Under the pieces are notes generated by a model. It made no database searches. It was not told the DNA's origin and worked only from the letters and a program-made list of their open reading frames with translations. 64,000 nucleotides of DNA from NCBI RefSeq assembly GCF_020283565.1, contig NC_060060.1:58265257-58329256 (forward strand), in the 5' to 3' direction. Both the position numbers and the translations under genes were made by a program. This DNA is from Trifolium pratense. Taxonomy: Eukaryota; Streptophyta; Magnoliopsida; Fabales; Fabaceae. Below, one piece after another: positions 46,018 to 57,500 of the stretch. Position 1 is the first letter of the stretch, and each line of letters opens with the position of its first letter.

Positions 46018-46562
46018 ACGGATTAAATGTATTTTTGGTCCACATATAATTTTTTTCTTTCAAATTTTGGTCCCTCGTCGCATTTCTTGATATTTTTTTT
46101 ATGATTTGACCTATTCATTTATGACGTGACAACTGTATATTTTTATTACTGCAGCATATGATAAATCATATGTGAGGTCATAAATTAATAGATCAAATCA
46201 TAAACAATCACCCCAAATGGAATAGTGGTTTAGTGCAGTCAGGAATTCACTGACTGCAGTGCAGTTGGTCACATGTAGACCGTTTGATCAAGATCAAACG
46301 GTTTAGATTTAAAAATCAGATTTTATAATTACAATCTTATCTTAAAATCTGAGCCGTCTGATCTTAATCAGACGGTTCAGATTTACTGACTGCATGCAGT
46401 CAACCGCACATAATCCAAATCCCCCAAAATGAGATGAGGACCAAAATTCGAAGGATTTTATTTTTTATTTAAATTGGGGACCAACAAACAATTTTAAAAA
46501 TTAAGGGACCAAAATATTATTTTTTTTGAAAATAATGTAATTAAAAGTGCATTTAAGCCTTT
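46018..46562. mobile_element. Long-TIR element with a nested palindromic MITE
   Basis: Left ggattaaatgtatttttggtcc and right gggaccaaaatatt...agtgcatttaagcc (shortened) form inverted ends of the 'tttttggtccct' type also seen at 61669-62183. Inside, 46211-46437 is a separate palindrome (tgactgcagtgcagttggtc / gactgcatgcagtcaacc, with gaccgtttgatc and gatcagacggtt). Confidence 0.6.
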
Positions 46563-47557
46563 AATTATATTTTCAAAAATAGTAATAATAAACAACACCT
46601 TTTTGTTGCGATTCAAAACTATTCATCCTTATTGTAAAAAAATAAAATAAATTAAACCTTGTGTTTCAATGAAATATTCAATATATATATATTATATATA
46701 AAGATAATTTCACATAAACAAAAGGTAGACGAACAACAAACTGCTCCACTAAACTTTTATATATAGTAAAACTCAATTTTAAGAAAACTATATTCACATT
46801 TTGTTTCAATTAGATTGTTCGGGTCTCTTTCTGTTTAATAGAGATCTGAAATTCGAATTTAACATTGAAAGTACAACAAATTTAAAATTGAGTGTGGTCC
46901 TACCAGACTCTAGAGATTACTCTGTCCTTGAGTGTGGTGAAAACCTGGTTTAAACAAAATATAAAAAAACTAATCATATTTTATTCTTGTTCAATGTTTA
47001 GATTATCATGTCAAAACGTTTAGGGGTTGAAGGAAGTTGGTATTTTCTCCTGGTAGGTGATGTCAATGCTCATTAGAAGTACAAGAAATTATTCTCTTCT
47101 AACAATTCACCAAAGAATGACCATAAATAGAGAGTATTTAGTTGATCAACCAGCATGAATATTTCAGGGGAATTAGCTTTACCATATAAGCATTGCATTA
47201 ACCTGAAATTGAAGTTTGTTAATTGGTTGGAATGAAAGATAAGCCAAAATTAATTAAGAGGAGGGGTTTTTCTATCAAATTTGGTAGTTATGTTTGTTGA
47301 TGAGTTATCTTCCTTGGTAGGAGAGAATATCACAAGAAACAAACTATACAATAATGTAATATATTTCTTAAACATGTAAGTACAAGAGAATTGATGTTCT
47401 GGTACTACCAAAACTAATTCTAGTAGTAAAATTGCTATCATTCACAAGAAAAGTAGGTAAAAATAGGTGAACATTCAATTATGTACTCTGTTCATGAAAG
47501 TTGAGACTTTCATGTCTATGATACATGTGCTTCATGTCGGTCTCTCTCGTCATGCAT

Positions 47558-47740
47558 TGTTGGGGAGTTCGGAGGAGCTCGGGAGAAATAATGGGTCAAA
47601 TGCTCCAGGATCATAAGAGAGGGAGACGTCTCCACCCAAACCTTTAAACACTAGGTTAATTAGTCACTTTTCATATAAATCTAATATTCTTCCTATTCAT
47701 AGTCGATGTGAGATTTATCCACTCACATTGAAATCCAACA
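47558..47740. mobile_element. Solo LTR with 5-bp target duplication
   Basis: A 183-bp unit, TGTTGGGGAGTTCGG to AAATCCAACA, flanked by TGCAT on both sides (47553-47557, 47741-47745). Same family as the TRIM at 44642-45050. Confidence 0.9.
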
Positions 47741-48547
47741 TGCATTGACATTGTTGTGAATAGAGACAGTTTAATCTTGATCCAACGGTCATCCAAACTT
47801 TGTGTTTTGAATCTATCATGCAAAATTGAAATATTGGTCCCGTTTAATTTGTCTTACTTTTTTTAAAAAATGATTTTTATAGTGTATTGTTTTTTTTTGA
47901 AGTTTTTTAACAAAATTTTTTTTTATAAAAGTTTCAAACAAAAAATAGGTTTATTTTAAAATGTCATTTTAAGTATTTCATCATTTTGTTATAAATTTTT
48001 TGAATTATAAAATTTCAAATAAAAATTGTTTTTAAGAGATATATTTTTTAAAAAATTATAAATTTTATTAAGTTAAAATCTTTAACATGAATATTTAAGT
48101 TATTTGAATGCTAGCTACGGTAAAAAAAAAAGAAGTTATTTGAATGTTAAAACATCTAGCATTCTCCTAGAGCATCATTATTTGAGTCTGAACTACTAGT
48201 TTATTGTAAATATCTAGCATTCAATTAATCTAACATCTATACCCCTTGTAGTCCTATTTGAATTCTTTGTCTTTAGCCTTTCAGAAAATTAATCCACCAT
48301 CTTATCCTCCACCATAATAATACTATAGTTCTGTCAACTATATTAGAGTTTATCTAAGATTCGTTGAGTCAACTGTTAATAGGTTAGGTACCAATACCAA
48401 TCCATTTAAGTGACATTTCAGATTGAATAAGGTCTGAAGATACATTTATGTTAAAACAATCCTTACTTTACACGCTGGTTGAGTAAAATCCTATCCAAAA
48501 TTTTTAATATATAACTCATTAATTTTTTTTTATTATTATTATGTTTT

Positions 48548-48690
48548 CTACCACCTGTATCCTGTTCATGGACCGCCTAATTTAGTTCAGGGTCAATTCT
48601 GATATCAAGTGATTTCAGCTCTCTTTCGATCGTAGTTGCGAGAGATCAAACTGTAATAATTCCTACTGAATTAAGCGTCAATCATTAATG
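48548..48690 (-). mobile_element. SINE copy
   Basis: The minus strand carries tcacttgatatcagaattga, matching the 3' half of the SINE at 26238-26375 and the piece at 640-738. B-box region is degenerate. Confidence 0.5.
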
Positions 48691-49059
48691 AACCAACTAA
48701 CAATTGATATAACTCATTATTTTTATGTTGTCTGTCCGTGCGTCTTGAATGAGGAAGGTGGGGAGATTTTGTTCACAATTGAAGAAAACGGCAGAGTTAG
48801 CAATGACACTTACCAATATTTGAGATAGATAGATGGTAGTTGAAAGATTTCGCTCACTTTTTAAACAAGTAATAAATATGCAACTAGCTAGAAAGAGGTT
48901 AGGCCAAGGCCAACAATGATTTTGCTCTCATTAAATATAACAGAATTAATGTTTTTCTTACTGCTACTAACATAGGTTACATAGCCATGACTGGCCTATA
49001 TTTGGCAAAATAAAATTTAGAGTACATTTTTTTTTTTTTTTTGTGGGAGTATGATGAAT

Positions 49060-49895
49060 AGGGCTGATAATGAATCGAACCAATTCGAAAATAGTTCGAG
49101 ATTCAATTCGATAATTAACTCGTTGAACTTGGTTCATGAACCAAATTAGTCGAACTTGAGTTGAAAATTAAGCTCGTTAAATAAATGAGTTGAATTTGTG
49201 CTATATATAATTCGACTCGTTTGGTTCATAAGTAACTCGAACCAATAAAAAGCTCTTATAAAAGATAGTGATATACACAATGTATTTGTTACTTTCATGG
49301 TGATTAGTGAGTATCATATGTGTTAATACTCATTCCGTCCCATTTTATAAGAATTATTTTGATTAAATACACTATTTATATGTCTTGTTTGACTATATTT
49401 TTCTAAATATATATAAATATAAATATTATCATATAAGATCTTGTTTGATTTGTTCCGATGAGTATTTTTAAAATATCAAATTTTTATAATTTTTACCAAT
49501 ATACAATTAAAGATATTCTAAATCAAAATTATGTATTGACATACGTGCAATGATCAATGAGTTCTTATATTATGGAACGAAGGGAGTATATGTGGACAAT
49601 TCAAGCCCACATTCCAATATTATCTGGATGAAACATAATATAACACTACAACTTTATCATACAAAATGAAAGTATTGGTTACAACTTGGTTGATCTAAGT
49701 ATCAAACCACTATTTCATATATGATAGTAAGTTTATATTAGGGCTGACTTCCGAGACTCGATTTGATTCGATAATTAACTCGTTGAATTTGGTTAATGAA
49801 CCAAATGAGTCGAACTTGAGTTGAAAATTAAGCTCGTCAAATAAATGAGTCGAGTCGAGCTTAAGTGAGGTCGACTCGACTCATTTCCAGCCCTA
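49060..49895. mobile_element. Repeated 'gggctg...aactcg' element split by a Stowaway MITE
   Basis: Blocks at about 49100-49200 and 49770-49860 are direct near-copies (attcgataattaactcgttg and cgaacttgagttgaaaatta in both). The whole runs from gggctgataatga to tcatttccagccc. A Stowaway MITE at 49327-49588 (TA-CTCATTCCGTCCC ... AACGAAGGGAG-TA) lies between the blocks. Confidence 0.65.
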
Positions 49896-50904
49896 GTGAA
49901 GAAGATATGAAACCGAAAACCCTAAATTTAGAGTACATCTAATTAATGATGTTTTTTTTTTAAAAAAATTAATTAAAAAAGAATAACAATTTTACGACTA
50001 TCGCTAAAGACTAGGGGTGTTAACGTGACCGAGATTGAACTAAAGATATTTTTTCTATCATTTAAAATATTTTTCATCTTCATCCTTATTCCTTGCTTTG
50101 AAGAGTATTTTTTTCTCCATCCTTATCCATGCGGATCTCCATCCTTATCCATCTTTAAGAAAATTGTTATTTTAAACTGTGTCTTTGGGACACTTGTTAA
50201 CCATATAAAAAATAAAATTAATGTTAAAAATATAGCTTTTTATTTTAAGATGTTGATAAATGCACAAATTTGGAGATGAAAACTAGTACAATCGACATCC
50301 CTGCTAAAAACCAAAGAACAGACTACTTAACTAGCATATCTCATGGACAATTAACAATGGTTATTTTACTCTCATTATATATTTTGTAAAACTTGAACTC
50401 ACATTTCTTTCTTTTTTTTTTTTGGTACAAATGAACTCACATTTCTTATTGGGTAGAGTATTTGTACTTTTTCTATGTTGTTATTTATATAAACTAGCGG
50501 TCACACAAACACACCTGTATGTGTAATCCATATTTTTTATTATGCAAATTTATGTAAAAAAAATGATATGTCTTATGTTATGGTGAGTTTGTTAATTAAT
50601 AAAAGATTTTTGTTGCTAAAAAAGACATACCTTATATTATGGTGAGTTTGTTAATAAAAAATTTTATTGCTCAAAAAATAAATCAAAGACCAAAACCAAA
50701 AAAACATTTATACCTACATGTTAATTCTTTTTCTTTAAAAAACAAAAAAATATATCTATACCTACATGTTAATACGATGTGGCAAATGAAAGACCAAAAC
50801 CAAAAAAACAAAATCCCTAAAATAAAATAATATTTTTTTTAACGTTTTTTACTTTTAAAAAACAAAAAAACAATTTTTTTTCAAAACAAAAATAAAATTA
50901 AAAT

Positions 50905-50908
<4 letters not shown>

Positions 50909-50977
<69 letters not shown>

Positions 50978-51369
50978 TCAGGATCCGTTGACACCAACTA
51001 GTTTGACACCAAATGTTACACCTCTCAATAACGTTTTAACCGATATAAATTTTATAAAATCCACCGTTGGATTGAAAGTTTACATCATATAGATCATTTG
51101 TGTAAAATTTCAGACAAATCCAAAATCATTTGATATGCTATTGAGACACATAAAGATTAACGGCATTTAAAAAACTACAAAAACCGTTAATTTTGATGTA
51201 TCTCAATAACATATCAAATGATTTTGGATTTATTTGAAATTTTACACAAATGATCTATATGATGTAAACTTTCAATCCAACGGTGGATTTTATAAAATTT
51301 ATATCGGTTAAAACATTATTGAGAGGTGTAACATTTGGTGTCAAACTAGTTGGTGTCAACGGATCCTGA

Positions 51370-51412
<43 letters not shown>
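50909..51412. repeat. (AT)n tract containing a fold-back element
   Basis: Simple AT repeat of about 66 bp at 50909-50974, continuing at 51373-51410 after the fold-back element D. The tract was evidently the insertion target. Confidence 0.85.
50975..51372. mobile_element. Fold-back Mutator-type MITE, copy D (398 bp)
   Basis: Palindrome with tips gagtcaggatccgttgacac and its complement. The core again has gatatgctattgaga, attaacggcattt and atatcaaatgatttt, shared with copies A-C, while the outer 60 bp differ. Confidence 0.85.
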
Positions 51413-51413
<1 letters not shown>

Positions 51414-51459
51414 TGTGCTAAAATTTAAAATTCATAAACTTATTTATGTAAAAATTTGT

Positions 51460-51678
51460 TCACGTTATGCTAAAATTGGGGCAGATATTTTGTTCCCACC
51501 TATCAATCTTTTGTCTTAAAGTTGCATTTCTATTCATCAAGTATTTTCTTAACCATTCACACATGGTTAAAATTGGTTTCTCTCTAGCAACTAAAATTGT
51601 GCTATTAAAAGCTTCAGACAGATTATTCATAAGTACATCACACCTAGGAAAGAAAGAAAATGCATGCTTACACCACAA
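51460..51678 (-). pseudogene. Mutator-like (MULE) transposase fragment
   Basis: Reads CDVLMNNLSEAFNSTILVAREKPILTMCEWLRKYLM, the family pattern (NNxxESFNxxIxxAREKPIxxMxExIRxxLM) near the end of plant MuDR-type transposases, then WEQNICPNF. Only this segment remains; it begins about 50 bp right of the AT tract holding copy D. Confidence 0.75.
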
Positions 51679-52309
51679 ACACGGTGATACACGTTTATCC
51701 CACGCAAAGTTCTCAACTGTTGATGAATTTCTATTTCTTAATCGTCGTCGTCGATTCGTTTTTCTTCCATAACCTCAAGACCGTCGATCGCCGCTCTGCT
51801 TGCTTTTGGGAGGAAAGCTGCGCTGCTCTTGCTTTGCGTAACTTTGGTTTCTATTTGAACCCTAAACGATAGGGAATAGTAAGTAAAAAAGCAATTTTGT
51901 TTTATTTTTGTTAATTAAAAGAAAACTAAAAAACTGCCTGAAAAAAAGAAAACTAAAAAACGTGAATGTGGATTTAAAATTTTCTTTTCTTAAAAAAAAA
52001 AAATGGTTCTTTTTTTTTTAATTAAAAAACGGTAAAGTAAAAAAAAAATTATTTTAGGGATTTTAAACTTATTTTTTTGGTTTTGATCCTTCATTAATAA
52101 TTATTTGTTTGTTTTGGTCCTTCATTTGCCATGTGTCACGCTATTAGCCACATCAGCATTTTTGAGACGACAAATGATGGGAGGGACAAAAACCAAAAGA
52201 AATTGGACATGCGGGGAGTGTTTTTTTTTTAAAAAAACAATACAGAGACTAAAACATAAAAAACGCGAACATACAGGAACTAATGTAATATTTAAGCCTA
52301 ATTAAATTT

Positions 52310-54180
52310 AATAAGGCCGAGTCGAGTGTTCTAACCTCTTTCTCACCATAATGTATTACTACTAACAATTATTATTATTGTCTCCATCTCATAAAATGTC
52401 ATATCTGTAGTATTTCTCTATTTTAAAACAATTGTCGTTAATATTAGATAAATTATTAATTTTTTTCCATTATTTAATCAATGGCCCAAATGACGCCTCA
52501 AAATTACAGCTACACGCATCAGTGAACACATAAGAACAAGTTGGGACACAGAGTTTGGAGCACTTAAAAGGTCTTTTCATTCAAATCAAAATTAACGTCA
52601 AAACACCCTAAGTAAAACAGTTACAAAACTTGAAATTCACTGTATTAATATACAACAGATCTTATGCACAACGAATCATATGCATAATAGACTATTACTT
52701 ATGCGGATCCAATATACAATGAATCCTAAGTCAACTATCCAATCAAATGCACACAATTAGTAGCACCCAAGAAGAACGAATCCTTAAAGAGATATCTCTG
52801 TGGTTCCGGCCCATAACAAGACTCAAATCCTTACTATATTCATAGCAAGGACTTGAGGGGAAACTGTTCCCGACAGGACTAAAGACAAATGGATTGGCCC
52901 AACTCGGTGGGCCAGACTATATATATGGGCTAGGCTGGCCCAGCCTGATTATTATTGGGCTACACATTTATGAGTCGACTCAGCCCGTATGGGCCATGTG
53001 AGCTAATGGGCCAACTCGGCCCATTTCATTTTATTTTTTTCCATTTATTTGATTTTTTTACATGACTTTGATGTATTAGTTTCTCATAATTTTCAACTTT
53101 ATTGAGATATAATTCTATGCAAGTATAAATAATTTTTACATCAGCACTAAATATCAATTAAACTCAAGTTTGATTGTTATAAAGAAATTAAATTAATCAA
53201 ATTAATAAATTATAAACTTATTTTTTAAAAACATTTAGGTAAATATGACCATTTTTATTATGCTAACATTTAACTATATTTTTTTATAATAACTTTTCAA
53301 TGAGATGATAATTTTTTATGTTTTCGAATGATATTAGTTTTACAAAAATGACATATTTTTTCGATAATGGGCGGGCCCGAAGCCCAATGGACTAGCCCAA
53401 TTTTCATTTGGGCTACATGGACTTAGGCAAAAAAGGTCCGTTTCATTTGGTTAGGTTTTTTGAGGTCCGATCCGTCCAAACCCGTCGGCTAATAGGCCAA
53501 CCCATTAGCACGATCCATTTTTTAAGCTCTATATATGGTACATACATTTTATCCAATTCATACACATTCAAATTGAGTTGTTACTCACTTGAGCGTTGAA
53601 CTACTTATATTTTTGTAGGCATCATTTCCCCTCTGTATGCCTGCAGCTCACAGCCACCGTTAAGACAAATTTTATCTCACCGAGTTAATAAAGTATATTT
53701 TTTCTAAAACAAAATTAAACCCGGGACTACTTTTATCACTCTATTAAAAAAATAGAGACAAATTAACATACTAATATTGACAATTAAAAAAAAAAAATCA
53801 GTTTTAAACGGATTCAAACTGTAAATTATTTAGGATGAGAATATAGCTTAATGTGATGACATGCTTTTTTGTTTTATAGCACCAGCACACAAGTTGTCAA
53901 TGAAAAAGACAGCCATAAAATGATTAAAATGTGAGATAAATGCAATGCTAAAAAGAATAACACTACTCGTTAGAAACCAATTAAGTATAACAATACTCTC
54001 TTTTTTCTTTTTTTTTTAACACTTGTCGATTTTTTGTTTGAGCAAACACCTGTCGTTTTCTGTTATTGTTAGTTCACTAATTTGCTTGAATTTTTCTTCA
54101 ACTGCTCCAACAACATGCTAAGTAATTAGTTATTAACTAATTAATTGTTCTGTACTTGACTAAAATTAGTCCAGCATTAT
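52310..54180. other. Repeat-derived spacer
   Basis: Positions about 52880-53540 hold an element with ggcccaactcggtgggcc and ggcccgaagcccaatggac tips around an AT-rich centre, likely a non-autonomous DNA transposon. At 53525-53640 a TATA-like tctatatatgg followed by cacttgagcgttg looks like an LTR remnant. No gene seen. Confidence 0.45.
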
Positions 54181-54520
54181 AATCTCTAGGCTCAATATGG
54201 CTTGTCCCACCACATCCATGTATGCAGAACATGGTGGAACCTCTCCACTAGGATAGGAGCAGATTACTGTTTCACCCACTGTCTAAGGGTAATATCTTGG
54301 CGGTCTGTCTTATTGAGCCCAAACAGATCCAACCCAATAAGATGACTTTGGCTCAGCGCTGGGGGCTATATAAGCTCTCATATTCAGGAGAGCAAGTTAA
54401 CATTATTCATTCACTCATCTACTTTCTCTCTCTAGTATCTCAGTGCTTTGTTTCCCTCTCTGAATTGAAACAAGTGAAACAAGGTGATTGTGCTCAATTA
54501 AGTTGTAAATAAACTCCTCT
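54180..54520 (+). promoter_or_regulatory. Promoter-like stretch, possible LTR remnant
   Basis: gggggctatataagctctca (TATA near 54368) is followed by a pyrimidine-rich leader ending in gtaaataaactcctctttgg. No coding sequence follows, so it may be an LTR (U3-R-U5) remnant rather than a gene promoter. Confidence 0.35.
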
Positions 54521-54789
54521 TTGGAGGAATTTTAGTTTGATTTATAAGAGAATAAATCTTTTGTAAACTTTTATTTATCTCACAGTCAAATTCAAAAGTA
54601 TTAAACTTTTTTTTTTTGGAAAACAAAATTGTTATAATATAAAAAAAAATCATGTGACAAGTCAAATTAATTGTATGTCGCATACAAAATGGAGGTACAT
54701 ATGGTGATTATTTTTTTTTTTTTGACAGAGTATATATGGTTCTTTCTACTTCTTTTGATCGATACTTATATGAAATTCATTGTCCTATA

Positions 54790-55030
54790 AGAAATTCACT
54801 CTTTAGCCGTGGTCAAAACCATAGCAAAATGAAGATTTACCTGTGGTTAATAATATTTGCCACGTAAATGTTGAATGTGGCTTATCCGGGTGTTGCAAAA
54901 TTTAGCTACAATTAAATAAGATTTTTGTCACATCTATTTAAACTGGGTTAACATTTTGATAGCCATATTAATGTCTCCTTTAGTCACGGTTAAACCATGG
55001 CTAACAATGTTGTGGACCTTTCCAAAAATT
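54790..55030. repeat. 'agccgtggt / accatggct' inverted repeat
   Basis: Left ttagccgtggtcaaaaccat and right cacggttaaaccatggctaa are inverted relatives, as in non-autonomous CACTA-type repeats of legumes. Terminal CACTA was not seen. Confidence 0.45.
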
Positions 55031-55065
55031 GTATTTATAACATACAAAATACTTGAATATGCAAG

Positions 55066-55296
55066 TACTCCCTCCGTCCTAATTTGATTGACACAGTCGA
55101 CTGTTTCACGCATGTCGATGTATAACTTTGACGATTAATATTTTTAATTGTATAATAGTAAAAATTATAAAAAATTGATATTTTGACAATATTCATCGAG
55201 ACGAATCAAACAACATCTTATATGTTAATATTTATTTTTGTTTGTGAATAGTGCACAACAGTCAACTGTGTCAATTAAATTGGGACAGAGGAAGTA
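55066..55296. mobile_element. Stowaway MITE
   Basis: TA-CTCCCTCCGTCCTAATTTG ... AATTGGGACAGAGGAAG-TA (shortened). Ends complementary with TA target duplication; about 231 bp. Confidence 0.85.
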
Positions 55297-55299
55297 TGA

Positions 55300-56830
55300 A
55301 AATTATTTTAATGAAGTGCTCGATGACTAAAATCCTTGTAAGAAGGACGTAAGATATCATCCTCATCCATGCACAGATAAATTTTTTGCCTTCAGGCCCA
55401 CAAACAGAAAAGTTCTCACAAGAATTCCGAGTACTACATATTGACGGAAATGGATTTGGTGCTGTAAAAAAGCACACAGTTTATTCTCAACCATTGGATC
55501 TGTTTATGTTATTAGATGATAATTTGACACTTATAATATATACCATTCAATTAAATATCTAAGGACTAACACAAAACAGTACGAAACTATGTTGTTTCAC
55601 AACTGCAGCTAATCCAAATCCCATATTCACATCCCTACCTTATACATAGCTCAAATATCCTTGAAGATTATTATTAGTATCATGGTTTCACTTTAATTAA
55701 TTAATTAGTAAGAATTTCTACTTCAATATTTAAAATCAAATGAGCTTATAGGAAATGATCTAGGTGTTATATTAATTTCATTAATAAATGGCGGGGGGAT
55801 GCAAGTTTTGTTGGGGATGCTACTTTTGTTGTTCCCTCCTCATATTAGAAACAAAATTTTACATTTTCCTTTTAAAATGTAGACTATTTTTTCCCCAATA
55901 GTAATTACATAATTTTTCATATCCACTTTTTTTATAATTGAACTAAGATACATGTATTGAAGTTATATTTACAGTTTCACATATGTGGTTGAACATTTTC
56001 ACTTATATATGAACTAAAAAGAGATTTAAATTCATTTAATATGATATCAGAGTTAAATTATATATGACAATGGCTATTAAAGTTAAATTAGAGTTCGACA
56101 TTGACGAGGTTCTCGAGCTATTGAATTTATATCAATTGTTTAAACACTTTCATTTTATGAACTATAATCATCTTTTTACTAGTTAACTTTTTAGAATTGA
56201 ATTGGACTCAACTCAAAATTTTAAAATAGTATCATAATCTGTTCATCCACATATACCATCAAATTCTCATAAATGAAAATAACCATCACTATTTTTTTTA
56301 GTCAAGAAATAACCATCACTTTATAAACCGATTCTAATTTATAAAATTAAGCTAGAGTCAGTTCAAAATTTAAAGAGTGTGATATCTAAACTCATTTAAC
56401 AATACCCATTTAACAATACATAAATAACCCCAAAAATTTGAAAATGAAAAAAAATTGACGTGAGGAAAACATCATTGTGCCATGGCTACACATTTTGTTG
56501 ACCAAATAAAAAGAAGGGCGTAAACATTTGACATACTTCAAAAGCTTGAGGAGTACTATGCATAATATTCTTTATTTATTTTTAAAACTCTAACTATTTC
56601 GAACATTTTCGTTCTTCTGACATAAGTTTTAACTTATATTTCCTCTCTATTTCACTTACTTTTTTGTCTCATTCGTAATCACACGTTCGCACCTCCTATC
56701 TGTTGCTTTCTCTCTTCTATGATTTTTCTTCTTTTTTATTTATTTAAATATTAATTAATATCTTTACAAGCATAAATATAAAATAGTATTTAGGAAAACT
56801 TCCTAAGATAAGATCTTGTATTATATTTTT
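55300..56830. other. AT-rich spacer, no gene seen
   Basis: No ORF with recognisable protein similarity, no RNA gene and no clear element boundaries. Confidence 0.5.
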
Positions 56831-56899
56831 TCACTAGCAAGGACGACATCGTCCCCCTATAGCCAAACATGTTTTGACGAGTGCCCTATTTAGTAAAAT

Positions 56900-57500
56900 T
56901 GTTAAGGATATGAAAGTTAACTTTCAATTGACTACCAGACAGAAAATAGTTTTGGATGTTTGCAGGCGGCTCATGCTCAGGATTTTCTTCTAACTATCTC
57001 AATCGAGGGATCAGGTCAACATATGTCCCCGGTAGAATATCGCACTATCCTCAAATATCGTCTGATGATTCCTCTATTTCCTACCGATGAGGTATGCCCT
57101 GTTTGTCGTAAGGCATGTCTGGATAGATTTGGGGACAGACATACAGTTAATTGTCGAGAGCTTCTAGGCTTCAAATACAAACATAACTTTATTCAGGATG
57201 TCCTTTTTGTGAAATTGACGGCTGAAGATTTTACTGTAGGACAAGCGGCCCTCAAAGCTGCTTTAATAAAGTGGCCAAACATGAGAGAGTGTGTTATAAC
57301 AATCAACATGCGTTTATACCATTTGCGTTTGACACATTTGGTTTTCTAGCACCAGATGCTGTGAATATTTTGAAAAGAGTTCAAAGATCATGCATAGCAA
57401 TGTGGTGTCTCCTAGGTCTCTAGATGTAATATTTAAAAGGATTGGTTTTGCCATTCAAAAAGAGTTAGCGGCGCAGCTTGTTGCCCGTTTGTCTTTCATT
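56900..57500 (+). pseudogene. Retroelement-like protein fragment (zinc-cluster C-terminal region)
   Basis: The 129-aa open stretch at 56960-57349 has QAAHAQDFLLTISIEG, YRTILKYRLMIPLF, then CPVCRKACLDRFGDRHTVNC, a Cys/His cluster. This resembles the C-terminal region of a repeated legume protein family that I associate with retroelement proteins. After FIQDVLF the sequence jumps to FTVGQAALKAA, so a middle segment seems deleted. Beyond the stop, further family-like pieces appear in shifted frames (RVQRSC, LDVIFKRIGFAIQKELAAQLVARL). Dead copy; the family assignment is from memory. Confidence 0.55.
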
